This document shows positions 34,720 to 48,164 of a stretch of 64,000 nt of DNA, piece by piece; position 1 is the first letter of the stretch, and each line of letters starts with the position of its first letter. Location of the stretch: assembly GCA_963971305.1 (NCBI GenBank), contig OZ020317.1, forward strand, positions 16,696,001-16,760,000, written 5' to 3'. Both the position numbers and the translations under genes were made by a program. A model generated the notes under the pieces. That model was given only the letters and a program-made list of their open reading frames with translations. It searched no databases and was not told the origin of the DNA. Origin of the DNA: Arcuatula senhousia. Lineage: Eukaryota; Mollusca; Bivalvia; Mytilida; Mytilidae.

Positions 34720-36635
34720 GTGACAATATTATCGTCAAAACTTATATTTAGTATGGAAAAAATTAACGCAAGCTAGAGCATTTCAACATTTCCCTGACTA
34801 TCTAAATCCATTTCAGGTCTTGATAATCATAAAATTTCGACTTGCTCCAATAGATAATTGGACCCCTTTGTACCTCGGCCTCATAAAAAAGATGTCAAAG
34901 GAGCTTCATTATTGTAGCTAATAGGTTCCCAAAATAAGGACATCATTCAAACATAAAATTCATGACCTACATTGACCATAGCTTATATACATGTAACAAA
35001 GAGCTAGGAAGTATAGTCTTATAATTTTAATTGCTGAAACCTCAATAAATGGTTTATTAATATACAAAATGGGCTTATAATTTTAAGCAATTTTTTCTTA
35101 AAAATTGATCAAGGAGTTTTTTCTTACCAGAACCAAATAAAACAACCTTAACAGTTCCTTTGTCAACCCTACCTACATGTACATGTATTTACAATGGTCA
35201 AATCAACTTGGTCACATATTGCTAAATGCTATAGACCAGAAATAGAAACTTTGTACATGTAAAAGTATAAAAAGTTAATGAAAGTTAGATTCTGATGCCT
35301 TAAGAGATAAAAATCCTGTAGGTCAACAGATGTTACAAAGTTTGTAATGAGAGAACATAAATTGTTTCTATAATAATGGTAAACATACCTAATTACAAAA
35401 TGAGAATTTTATTCAAATCATGTACTGAGGTTTTTTTTTCCAGAAACTTATTTTCATGCTAATATTACAATTCTAAATGATAATCAAAGTTATTACACAG
35501 TACATATAATATTGGACTATTCTTATTTTCAAATTTATAATTCATTAATAATCGATAAAGTATCTAAAAATCTATAAATTTGTTTTTTGACCTGCAAATT
35601 TAAGGACGTCTCTACCTATTTCGCAAAATTCCAAATGACCATATCTCCCAAAACAATTTTTACCATCAAAATCTCCTTGCAACATGCACAGCTACATATT
35701 TAATACTGTAAATGTGTTAGTTTTACCATGGGGGGTTACTGTACATGTATTTTTGATGAATTTCTGATCTCAAAATATCTGTACAAATATCCCCCATGCA
35801 AACAATTTGTTCTTTAGACCAATAATACAAATACTGGTAATCAGAGGATGCATAAACTTTACTCCCTCACTAAAGGACTTACATTAACAAAAACGGAAAA
35901 AATCTACACGTTTAGTACAGTCTAGTATAATTTGGTTTCGAGTTATCAGAGTCAGAGGCGAGTTGTAACAGACATATGAACAACAAATGCATAGATGGAC
36001 AGACATACAGGACAAAAACAAATCCTAGTGGTAGAAGACATATGAAAATGATCTGTATTTATGAAATGGACAAACAGTATACATGGTATAGTTTCGCAAT
36101 CAAATTATAGTCCATAAAGTTTAATAAAAAACAAAACTTGTATTTCAAATTAAAATGCCCTCAACACTACAAATTTTAGATCTTATTAAGGTGTATTAAG
36201 ATCCATTACTGAACTGATAGATTTTCTTTACTTTAAAAGGCCAATTACTGGACAGCTAATAGAAATTGTAACATCCATTAACCATTTTTTTTATCTTGGT
36301 ACAAAATCAACCTTGACCAATTGTTGATAATTTAACTTTCTTCTTTTAAAAACAAAAGTGTTGGCTGTTGCATGTATCAGAGTATAATCAAGGTAAACAA
36401 GGAATGTTGTGAATAAAAGATCCCCTCCACTTCATATTGGACTCTATATTGCCCCAAAAAACCTAATGTTCCAGTTATCTCCCCTCAGTCAGTTGATATC
36501 CGACAGTAATGAAAATTCTTCATGCACATCTCCATATGATATACTTTCTTCATGTAATTTTTTATAAAATCCATCAAGCAGGTTATAATTATCAGAAATG
36601 CAAAATAATGACAATTATTTGTTATATCAATGAGC
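34720..36635. other. Non-coding sequence
   Basis: AT-rich; no exon, RNA or bounded element identified. Confidence 0.35.
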
Positions 36636-36905
36636 TGAACAATTTTGCCATGACAACTTTACTGTAGTACCTTAATACTGCTTGCAAAATTAAGAGCAAA
36701 AACTCCTGTATCTTTAAGGTGTAAGCCAAAACTGTGGATAGACCTCCATGTTTGTTGGTCTTAATAGGCTGAATTTGAAAAACTTGGTAGAGGACACCCT
36801 AGATGAAGTGTACACAGTTTCAGAGTAATTCTTCAGTGTTTTTAGAGAAGAACTTAAATCAAAAGTGAAAGACAACAGACAGACAGACAGACAGACAACT
36901 GATAC
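36636..36905 (+). repeat. Degenerate family A remnant
   Basis: TCAATGAGCTGAACAATTTT, AAGGTGTAAGCCAAAAC, AACTTGGTAGAGGACACCCT and an (ACAG)n run recall family A units, but the terminal hairpin is lost. Confidence 0.5.
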
Positions 36906-39620
36906 CAGGATACTATTACATGTTACATGGTACTAGAAGCCAAGGTATTCCTGAAAATATTTCACATGAACATAACCTAAAAAACCAACCTTTTAATAGT
37001 AAATCCTCTGTAGCAGCTTAACTCCAGTCACATATCAAATACATCTAACAGGACTCCTAGCTTTGTAGTACATGTTTCCTTCCATTCAACATTGACATAG
37101 AAAGTGTGTGTGCATAAAAACAATCTTCCTGCTTCTTTACGGCATCTTTTAATCCAACACAGTATATATTCTGTCTTCCTTTGACTGTCCACCATAAAAA
37201 TCAATTGCATAAAATAATAAAACTCTCGTTTTTATCTAAGCCTTATACATATTATAAAATCCACCTCTTTATAATATTCGATTTACAGCTTGTCATATAA
37301 ATACTGTTAGTAATATAGGTTTACATGTACATTGTATGCTGATTTCTACAATTGATAAATCTGTCATCCGATGTGACTGCTGCAAATCATGGTACAATTT
37401 TCTATGTCAATCATATCATATTTGGATGAGTGTAATATCTCTACAAGTGCTCTGTAAAATCTATCAAACTGTATTGCCTTAAAGGTTCTCTATGATGGTA
37501 GGACGTCACCAAACTAGATGAATAATTCAAGCATGGAGTTTTTAAATATGTTATCTGTCACATACAGCTAAAGTTTGCATCCGTTGTTAGCTGAAAATAT
37601 AAGAGATAAGATCAGTCAAATGATGGGTAATCTTCCTGCCTCTGTCAACAACAGAAACTTCATTTCCTGATAATTCATGGGTTGTTTGGTTCTATGATTG
37701 ATTGATTGATTAATTGTTTGCTTAATGTCCCATCAGCAATATTGCTGCCAAAATTGGGACATATATAATAAGTTGTAATATATAAATAATTTTGCTCTGT
37801 GACAAAATCACTTAAATATCAAAAAGGTGAATATCAAAATTTAAAACAAATGGGTTTTTATCATAAATATATTATACATTCCATAATAAAATAGTGAATG
37901 AGTGTACAAACCATTTATAAATGTAATTAATATACGGTACAAAGAGGAATGATCAAAAATGTTATGAAAATTAGTTTCTTTTACCTGCAAAAATGATGGT
38001 TTCATAGTTTGAGCAGTTTTATGAGTATTCTTTTTTATTGTTTTAAGTTTAAAAGGCATAACTCCAACAAATAATTGAAAATTAAAATTTCATGGTTAGT
38101 TCAAAAGGCATTAAACAACTCCAACAAATAATTGATAATTAAAATTATGGACACACAGACTGACAGTACACAAAAAATATGTCCAGGATATTCATATTAT
38201 TTTAATTTTTAATTTTTGGCAAAAATTTTAGCCATTTTGCTTAATCCATTATAAGAAATAAAATATAATTGTCTAAAATTGTTTTGCTTTAGATAATTTG
38301 ATCACTTTATGCAATATGGTTGTCCTGATTTCCAGAAAACTCAATTTCCCATTTGCACTAAAATGCTTTTAAATTGGAGTACAAATTTCATGAATTTGTT
38401 GACACGTACTGAGGGTTTATTCTGAACCACCAGACTGTGTATCCACATCCTTAAAGATGACCTATTACATAAAACCATGACCTTATAGTGAAAGCCTCCT
38501 CTTATATCACAAAATAAAGAGGTCTTTATCAGTTACATCAAATATTGTCAATGTGTTTTGCATTAGTAAATGAATATTGATAAATGTAAAGAATAGATAT
38601 TGGACCAAGAGTAAAAGGACCAAAAGGCAGCTATAAATCTTAAAGGCTCAACACAAAATTTAAACTGTTTTAGGTTTTTTATACTTTTTTAACTGAACAG
38701 TTATAAAATCTAAAGATTTGTTGGGGGTCAGTAAATAAAGTTTAACTAATAAATGATTCTGAATATGAGGAAATTTTCAACTAGTGGCCGAACAACACAA
38801 TAATTCATGAGTTCACTAAGCAACTAGTCATTGCCATGGCTCATGTGGACTCCATGCAAGGTGAGAGAAAATGAGGGCTAAAAATTATTATAAACTCATA
38901 TGATAATAAATTCAAAGTCTGATATAATTCTGTTAGAAGATTTTTTTTTTCAAAACTGTGTTAGGAAAAACTTACAAATAAATAAAAACATTAAACATTA
39001 AATACAATCATTCTCTAAAAAAATCATAAAAACTGACCTGAACATAGTTTAAATTCTAAGTTTTTTTACCCTGATTATATTTATTGTTAAACCTTCGTTT
39101 TCACGCCTTGTTTTTACAGTGCCTCGGGGTAAATATAATTGTTTTTATATCAGATTGAACAATAAAACTGGGATTAAATCATAGATTATTGATTTCCTAT
39201 AGGGGGTCCATTGTAAAGTAGGAGCTGTCAAAATCATTGTTCATAACTTTTATCATAATAGGGCTAATACTGTATTTTTAAGATGTTGTTATCATAACTT
39301 TTAAAATTTATCAATGAAAGGAAAAACAGTCAAACTATGATAAGGGTGGCTTTTTGTCCCTTTTGCGAAAGTGAGATTTTTGTTCCTGTATATTGATTTT
39401 GTAACTGAGACTAAAATGAAAGTTATTAAAAATGTATGTTTTGAACAAAGTCTATATCAAATTTCCTTTTGAAACAGATTAAAATAAATTAAAGTGAGGA
39501 AAAAATTAATGTTGCTTGAATATCTAAAATATCTATAAACCTTCTATATTTTGCATGTTTCTGGCAATAACTATGAGCCAACAGATCATTTTCACTGTGG
39601 ATAAGGAGTACATTTTGTAA
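36906..39620. other. Non-coding sequence
   Basis: No supported gene. A TTGATTGATTGATTGATTAA run at 37695 followed by TTAATGTCCCATCAGCAATA may be an old SINE tail. A ~45-bp segment around CAACTCCAACAAATAATTGA is duplicated at 38050-38150. Confidence 0.3.
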
Positions 39621-39621
39621 T

Positions 39622-41168
39622 ACAAGAGGCTCCCAAGAGCCTGAATCGCTCACCTGAACTACACAGATACATATATTTGTAGATATTATTGTGCTTAACC
39701 ATATGCGATTTAAATTTCTGAAATATCTTGGTTAGTTTTCAAGATATTGGGCTAAAAAATGCAAATTTGACAAAAATTAGGAAAAAGAACAATAACTCCC
39801 ACATCAGCAGTCAGATCTTTTCCGAAATTTCAGGACAGGTAGATCTTAATATGCTGATCACTTTGATTCTTGCACAATTTTGATATCTGAAACCATTTTT
39901 GAGTTATTAGCCAAAAAATGCAAATTACCCCTATAATCTATTTTTAGACATGGCGGCCATGTTTTTTTATGAATCAAAAACCTGAACAAGAGAGTTGAAG
40001 CATATAAGCTATTAAACAAGTGTGCTATGTTAAGATACAGTTGGTCTTACCGTGTCGGACAAGTTAATCTTTAAAATTCAGGGGAAAAGTAATGAAAAAT
40101 GGTAAATTTTGACGCTTTAAGGATAATAACTCCTAAAAGAAATAGTCCTACAGCTTTGACATAAGTACATGAAATGTAGATCTTGATGTGCTTAATCATA
40201 TGCAACTTAAATTTTTGAAATATATTGTATAGTTTTCAAGATATAGGGCTAAATAGGTGAAAAATTTTGAAAAAAAAAATATCCAGAAAAAGGGCAATAA
40301 CTCCTATGTCTATTGTTGGATCTTCTTGAAAATTTCAGAGCAGGTAGATATTGAGATGCTGATCACTTTTGTCTCCCATCAGAATTTTGATATCTGTAAC
40401 TATTTTTGAGTAATTAGCAAAAAACTGCAATTTACCCCTATGTTCTATTTTTAGCCATGGCAGCCATATTTTTTTACGTATCATAAATCCAACCTAAGAA
40501 TTGTAGCATTTATGCTATTAAACAACTTAGCCAAGTTTGGTTGAAGTTGGATGTATGGTGTCAGACAAGTTAATCATTGAAATTCAGGGGAAAAGTAATG
40601 AAAAATGGTAAATTTTGAAGCTTTAAGGGCCATAACTCCTATAAGAAATGGTCCAACAGCATTGACCTAATTACATGAAATGTAGATCTTGATGGGCTTA
40701 ATCATATGCAATTTGAATTTTTCAAATATCTTGTGTAGTTTTCAAGATATAAGACTAAATAAGTGCAAAATTTCAAAAAAATCCAGAAAAAAACTCCTAC
40801 ATTGGTTGTTGGATCTTCTTGAAAATTTCAGGGCAGGTAGATCTTGAGGTGCTGAACACATTTACCCAGCCAGAATTTTGATATCTGTAACCCTTTTCGA
40901 GTTATTTGCAAAAAAATGCAATTTACCCCTATGTTCTATTTTAAGCCATGGTGGCCATGTTTTTAAACGAATCAAAAATCCCCACGCTAGTTTTATACTA
41001 CCCATGCTAATAAACAACTGTGCCAAATTCAAAAGCCATTGGACTTATGGTGTTAGAGGAGTTAACGTTTGAAAATGTTAAAGACGACGGACGATGGACG
41101 ACTGACGACGACAGACGCCAAGTGATGGCAATAGCTCACATGGACCTTCGGTCCAGGTGAGCTAAAAA
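39622..41168 (+). mobile_element. Family A hairpin-ended element, full length
   Basis: 5' end ACAAGAGGCTCCCAAGAGCC then TGAATCGCTCACCTG; 3' end GCTCACATGGACCTTCGGTC then CAGGTGAGCTAAAAA, a near-perfect hairpin. Inside are three diverged blocks of about 400 bp, each containing TTTCAAGATATAGGGCTAAA, GGGCAATAACTCC and a GCCATGGTGGCCATGTTTTT-type phrase, then an (ACGACGG)n-rich tail. No open reading frame of note; non-autonomous. Confidence 0.85.
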
Positions 41169-41439
41169 GTGATGTTTCCTGAAATTACCTTTGTGGGCCA
41201 CATGTTTGCTCAAATTCAAACTCACAAAAACTCTCGTCTTTAAGTCATTTTGCATTTCCACAGTAATATCATTATGTGTGTGATGTGTACAACACTAGCC
41301 TAATAAGCAATACAGCCTTGTCTTCCAAATCACAAAATAGCACACTTGTAAAAAATATTGCAATTTTAGAAAATTTGCAAAGGGACAAGGTATGATAAAA
41401 TAGCAATAATTGCATGAATATTTTGCTACACATGTATGA

Positions 41440-44400
41440 CCTTAAACATTCAGTCATTAGAGTTGAGGAAAGTAGACCTTAGTCGTTCTGTCATTAGAGT
41501 TGAGGAAAGTAGACCTTAGTCATTCTGTCATTAGAGTTGAAGGAAGTAAATCTTAGTTATTTTGTCATAAGAGTAAAAGTAGATCTTAGTCATTCTGTCA
41601 TTAGAGTTGAAGAAAGTAGTCCTTAGTCATTCAATCATTAGAGTTGAGGAGAGTAACCCTTAATCATTCAGTCATAAGAGTTGAGGAAAGTAGGTCTTAG
41701 TCATTCTGTCATTAGAGTTGAAGAAAGTACACCTTAGTCATTCAGTCATTAGAGTTGAAGAAAGTAAATCTTAATCATTCAGTCATTAAATTTGAGGAAA
41801 GAAGATCTTAGTCAATCTGTTATAAGAGTTGAGGAAAGACCATCTTAGTCATTCTGTTAATAGAGTTGAGGAAGGTAAACCTAAGTCATTCTGTCAGAAA
41901 GTTGAGGAAAGTAGTCCTTAGTCATTCAGTCATTAGAGTTGAGGAAAGTAGACCTTAATCATTTAGTGATAAGAGTTAAGGAAAGTAGATCTTAGTCATT
42001 CAGTTTTTAGAGTTGAGGAAAGTTTACCTTAATCATTCAGTCATTAGAGTTGAGGAAAGTAAATTGTAGTCATTCAGTCATTAGAGTTGAGGAAAGAACA
42101 TCTTAGTCAATCTGTAATAAGAGTTGAGGAAAGACCGTCTTAGTTATTCTGTTAATAGAGTTGAGGAAAGTAAATCTAAGTCTTTCTGTCATTAGAGTTG
42201 AGGAAAGTAAATCTAAGTCTTTCTGTCATTAGAGTTGAGGAAAGTAAATCTAAGTCTTTCTGTCATTAGAGTTGAGGAAAGTAAATCTAAGTCTTTCTGT
42301 CATTAGAGTTGAGGAAAGAAGATCTTAGAGTTGAGGAAAGTAGGTCTTAGTCATTATGTCATTTCAGTTGAGAACAGTAGATCTTAATAATTTTGTCATT
42401 AGAGTTGAGGAAAGTAGACATTAGTCATTCAGTCATTAGAATTGAGGAAAGTAGACCTTTAGAGTTGAGGAAAGTAGACCTTAGTCAGTCATTAGAGTTG
42501 AGGAAAGTAGACCTTAATAATTCAGTCATTAAATTTGAGGAAAGAACATCTTAGTCAATCTGTAATAAGAGTTGAGGAAAGACCGTTTTAGTCATTCTGT
42601 TAATAGAGTCGAGGAAAGTAAACCTAAGTCATTCTCTCATTACAGTTGAGGAAAGTAGATCTTAATCTTTCAGTCATTAAAGTTGAGGAAAGTAGTCCTT
42701 AGTTATTCAATCATAAGAGTTGAGGAGAGTAGACCTTAATCATTCAGTCATAAGAGTTGAGAAAAGTAGCTCTTAGTCATTCTGTCATTAGAAATGAAGA
42801 AAGTACACCTTAGTCATTCAGTCATTAGAGTTGAAGAAAGTAAATCTTAATCATTTGGTCATTAAATTTGAGGAAAGAAGATCTTAGTCAATCTTTTATA
42901 AGAGTTGAGGAAAGACCATCTTATTCATTCTGTTAATAGAGTTGAGGAAAGTAAACCTAAGTCATTCTGTTAGTAAAGTTGAGTAAAGTAGTCCTTAGTC
43001 ATTCAGTCATTAGAGTTGAGGAAAGTAGACCTTAATCATTCAGTGATAAGAGTTAAGGAAAGTACATCTAAGTCATTCAGTGATAAGAGTTAAGGAAAGT
43101 AGATCTAAGTCATTCAGTCATTGGAGTTGAGGAAAGTAGACCTTAGTCATTCAGTCATAAGAGTTGAGGAAAGTAGCCCTTAGTCATTCAGTCATAAGAG
43201 TTGAGAAAAGTAGCCCTTACTCATTCAGTCATTGGAGTTGAAGAAAGTATACCTTACTCATTCAGTCATTGGAGTTGAAGAAAGTAGACCTTAGTCATTC
43301 TGTCATTTGAGTTAAGGAAAGTAGATCTAAGTCATTCAGTCATTGGAGTTGAGGAAAGTAGACCTTAGTCATTCAGTCATAAGAGTTGAGGAAAGTAGCC
43401 CTTAGTCATTCAGTCATAAGAGTTGAGGAAAGTAGCCCTTAGTCATTCAGTCATAAGAGTTGAGGAAAGTAGCCCTTACTCATTCAGTCATTGGAGTTGA
43501 AGAAAGTATACCTTACTCATTCAGTCATTGGAGTTGAAGAAAGTAGACCTTAGTCATTCTGTCATTTGAGTTAAGGAAAGTAGATCTAAGTCATTCAGTC
43601 ATTGGAGTTGAGGAAAGTAGACCTTAGTCATTCAGTCATAAGAGTTGAGGAAAGTAGCCCTTAGTCATTCAGTCATAAGAGTTGAGGAAAGTAGCCCTTA
43701 CTCATTCAGTCATTGGAGTTGAAGAAAGTATACCTTACTCATTCAGTCATTGGAGTTGAAGAAAGTAGACCTTAGTCATTCTGTCATTTGAGTTGAGGAA
43801 AGAAGATCTTAGTCAATCTGTTATACAGTCAGGGGCCTTACTTAAATCAGTGATTTTTTTAATCACTTGTTTAAGTATTATTAAGTTATTTTCCTTTCAA
43901 CGCTAGAGTTACCTCTCTTTTAAAATCACTTGTTTGAGTATTACAAATGAACTACTTATAACAGTGATTTTATCATAATGTCCTTCATTTTAAATGTTAT
44001 GAAGAGAAGTCTGAGTCTTATTGTATAATTAAAGATAGAACACACCCCTGTCTAGATAATGGAATGTCCAGTCATGGCAGGACATGACCCTGAACTGAAT
44101 TTTGGATAATTACCCTCCAAATCACTTGTTTAAGTATCATATTAATTTTTACCTTTAAAAAATCACCTTTTTAAGTAACATTTTGTTAGGTAACCCCTGC
44201 TATCTTCAGGCATCGCGAACATGAAGATTTTGATCGCGAACATGGGTAATTAATTACATAATCAGAGACCTAAGATATTGAAGTTAATGGGAAAATTATT
44301 GCCACAGCTGGGAAAATTCAGAAAGTAAAGTAATGGGTTGTTACATTTGGTCTTTCTTTTATCAGAAAATCACATATTTTGGGGAAATACTGATAACAGG

Positions 44401-44820
44401 TGGCAGCAAAATCTATAATTTTGTAATTTTAAAGAAGCTTACTAAATCTTTTTTCAATATTTATTAATTAATATGAATTTTCTTAAACTGTTATTTTGTA
44501 AATTTAGATTTTTGGAAAAATCTGTAGCATTTTGAAATGCTACTTGAATAAGTGATTTAAAAATCACTGATTTAAGTAATGCCCCTGACTGTTATAAGAG
44601 TTGAGGAAGGTAAATCTTAGTCATTCATTCATTAGAGTTGAGGAATGAAGATCTTAGTCATTCATTCATTAGAATCTTAATCATTCATTCATTAGAGTTG
44701 AGGAAAGAAGATCTTAGTCATTCATTCATTAGAGTTGAAAAAAGTAGAACTTAGTCATTCTGTCATTAGAGCTTTGGAAAGTAAACTTTAGTCAATCTGT
44801 TGAATTTAGAGTTGAGGAGT
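41440..44820 (+). repeat. 37-bp minisatellite, about 70 units
   Basis: The unit is CATTCTGTCATTAGAGTTGA then GGAAAGTAGACCTTAGT, 37 bp. Variants include ATAAGAGTT, GAAAGAAGATC and TAAATCTAAG. Between 43.1 and 43.8 kb a higher-order block of six to seven units (222-259 bp) repeats about three times. A 766-bp MITE interrupts the array at 43826-44591. Confidence 0.93.
43826..44591. mobile_element. MITE with CAGTCAGGGGC termini nested in the 37-bp array
   Basis: Left end CAGTCAGGGGCCTTACTTAA then ATCAGTGATT; right end is the reverse complement, AATCACTGATTTAAGTAATG then CCCCTGACTG. The inverted match extends about 50 bp. TTATA flanks both ends (43821-43825 and 44592-44596), and intact array units read CTGTTATAAGAGTT, confirming a 5-bp target duplication. 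AATCACTTGTTTAAGTA motifs repeat inside. There is no transposase; the superfamily is unassigned. Confidence 0.9.
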
Positions 44821-44824
44821 TTTT

Positions 44825-47160
44825 TTATTTTACCCATCTGGGGACCCAAAAAAGCCAAAATCAATAAGAAACTTGCAAATTACCAACTGGTTAAATAAAT
44901 CTCTTGACATTCAATTTGACATCAGTATATATGAGCAGTAAAACAACAAAGCATGATGTTACACTAGATAAATGCACTGATTACATCATGAACATTAAAT
45001 TGAAATTAGATACTAGATGATGCAACATATTTGTTGGACAGTTTTTTTTTCCAAAGGACTTGTTTAAAGCATAAATCTAGAGAACAAGTACAAAGGGATA
45101 TAACTGGTTTTTCTATTGCATATATTCACAGTTAATAATGATATTCAGGTTTGGTGAGACAGTTTTGACTTCCATTTATCTCATCAACATGATAAAGCTG
45201 ATCAATGTTGCAATTGTGAACAATGGAATTATGTAACAAATTGTTGTAGACTCAGTTGTAGATCCAACATATTTAACATCACATAGGCAACAGACACCCC
45301 CATCACTACTAAATAAACTTGACAAACTTTTTATCTTCATGCATTCAGCAATGGCAGATTTGAATCTTTGGGCCTTACTTTTGATTTTTTTTTTAATATC
45401 TAGAAAATCATAACACATCAGTATGACTAAATGTAGGTCCAAGCCCATTTTAGTTATTCAATGCATCACCCCCTTCTTTTCCTAGCAAAATATTGATCAG
45501 CCAATACACTCAATTATATGTTCATAAAATAATAGTCTTGAACAGTTTTATATAACACATATATTTTCCCACAAAGAATTTTATCTACAACATAAGTACT
45601 ATAGACAACTTTATATCTATATAAATATTTGGACAACAGATTTAACATCAAAGTTTATGCCATATTTCACATACATTCTTTAAACCTGATTTAAAAATCA
45701 CAAAAATTTGATACAAAGAATAAACATCCCAAACGAAACTGAAGTAAATACAAAATGTGCTAACTAAATGTTCATTTTATTTTTTTTTAAATCCATTAAA
45801 TTATAAACAATAAACTGGAAATTATCTCCCTTTGGTGAGATGTGAAATTTCTGAGAAAATGTTTAATAAATCATTTCTAAATTTGTATCAAGATCACATA
45901 AAACAAACAATATTTCTATATTTCAAAATCAAAGTTGAAGTTGAAAAGCAAAAAAAAAAGAATTTGCAACATTTAATTGAAAAGTATGCTGCTACATGAT
46001 GAACAGTGACTATTTAATCAAAATATCATTTTCATCCAAAACTATATGACAGAAAATGAAGCTTTTTGCATGTATACTGATAGAGATGGAAAGAGATAAA
46101 TAAGAATTAGAAAGACAGTAAATGATTACCTTAAATCTTGTCCTCAGCACTGTCAAAATACTGTACATCTGACCCAAAGTGCTACAAAATCAATGTGCTA
46201 AACTATTAGTTCATTTCTTTCCCCTTCTAAATCAACACTTTCCATGTAATCTTCATAGAAAAAAGAATCACATAAGTCAATTTACAACAACATAATGATA
46301 GAATCCTTTATATAAATAAGCATTGATCCTCTTAAGAAACCATTAATAGTTGGGAATGTATTCAAATACTGAAGTTTCAATCATAAATACCTTAACATAA
46401 ATATATAAATAAATAAAATAAAATGATTAGATTTCCAGAAGAGAAGCACATATGTATAAAAGTTACAGTACATTGTAATGCATGTATTTTTAATATACAT
46501 AATAAATGTGTTTTTGTGACATGTATCTATTCTATATCCCTTATGAAAATGTTTGATATTTTATTACAAAACATGCAGTGTTAAGATGTAGTTCTTACCT
46601 TAAACAAAACCTTTCAATAGTCTTTTTCAAAATATTATTACTGGCTCTTTAATTGATGCAAGTCCAACCAATTCCATAAGCATCATACATGTGGATAATT
46701 CTTAGCTTACATTTTCACCTGTTAGAAATAAAAATAAAAGACACTTTAAATCCAGGTGACTGTTTTAGATTTGTTCAATGGAGTATGGAGGTGTCAATAA
46801 CAAAAATTTTAAAGTTTTAAGGTCATGGTTAAATACTTACCCAACAGGTTCCAATATGTGACACTGAGATACATGTAAAATGGACAATATTATTTTTTGA
46901 CATTTGATTATATGCTTGTAATTCTTATTTGTTTATTTGTTTATATTTTGTACATTTTTTTCTATAAATTGCTTAATTTTAGTCATAGTATATTTTGTAA
47001 TCTTATCAATTTGTATCTAGGTATTTTAGATTTACTCTGAGTGTCACTTGTCATAATGAGCTTTCATCAATTAAGTCTTTCTAATTGTGCTAGTAAACTC
47101 AAATATTTGTTCATGTCAATTTATCCTCAAATGGAGAAAAAAACAGTTAAAAGTATAAAA
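44825..47160. other. Non-coding sequence
   Basis: AT-rich sequence. A 90-codon minus-strand frame at 45176-45448 ends in a hydrophobic segment but has no supporting splice sites or homology that I recognise. Confidence 0.35.
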
Positions 47161-47164
47161 GTAG

Positions 47165-48164
47165 GGAAACCCTATGAATGCTTTTGTTGAGCTAAATGAG
47201 CTGAACATTTAAGCCAGCAATAGCTTTTCTCTATCTGCAATAGTTTTCATTCTCTAGGCCATCAACACTATTTTTAGCCTTTAAGGGGCTGTAACCCCTA
47301 TAAGGGGTCATCTGACAACTTTGACCTTATGGAGACTTTTGTAGAGCTAAATGAGCTGAACATTTAAGCCAGCAATAGCTTTTCTCTATCTGCAATAGTT
47401 TTCATTCTCTAGGCCATCAACACTATTTTTAGCCTTTAAGGGGCTGTAACCCCTATAAGGGGTCATCTGACAACTTTGACCCTATGAAGACTTTTGTAGA
47501 GCTAAATGAGTTGAACATTTAAGCAAGCAACAGCTTTTCTCTATCTGCAATAGTTTTCATTCTACAGTCCAACAACATTATTTTTTGCCTTTAAGGGTCT
47601 GTAACCCCTATAAGGGGTCATCTGACAACTTTGACCCTATGAAGACTTTTGCAGAGCTAAATGAGCTGAACATTTAAGCAAGCAACAGCTTTTCTCTATC
47701 TGCAATAGTTTTTATTCTACAGGCCAAAAACACTATATTACGCCTTTAAGGGGCTGTAACCCCTATAAGGGGTCATCTGACAACTTCGACCCTATAAACA
47801 CTTTTGTAAAGCTAAACATTTAAGCAAGCAACAACTTTTCTCTATCTGTAATAGTTTTCATTTAAGAAGCCCAAAACAATAGCATTTTTTCATCTTTAAG
47901 GGGCCATAGCTCATATAAGGGATCATCTGACAACTTTGACTCAATGGAGACTATAGTAGAGCTTTTGATGCTGAAGCAGCAGCGGGCATCAGATTTCATC
48001 TCTCATACTATTTGATTTATAAGCCAAAAACAGTAGTTTGACTCCCCTGGTCTATTTTTAGTAACAGTGGCCGGTTTTTTGATGGATCAAAAATCGAAAC
48101 ACAAGTTCAGTGATGGACTGATGGTAAAAGCTCATAAGGACCTTTGATCCAGGTGAGCTAAAAA
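47165..48164 (+). mobile_element. Family A element, 5'-truncated
   Basis: Five to six ~160-bp units (AATGAGCTGAACATTTAAGC, AGCTTTTCTCTATCTGCAAT, GGGGCTGTAACCCCTATAAG), then a diverged closing hairpin AGCTCATAAGGACCTTTGAT then CCAGGTGAGCTAAAA. The GAGGCTC 5' end is missing. Confidence 0.8.

Noticed and set aside
45176..45448. Minus-strand 90-codon frame ending in a hydrophobic helix (ICYIIPLFTIATLISFIML)
   Set aside because: A possible membrane-anchor exon, but there is no clear acceptor, homology or partner exon. Hydrophobic frames are common by chance in AT-rich DNA.
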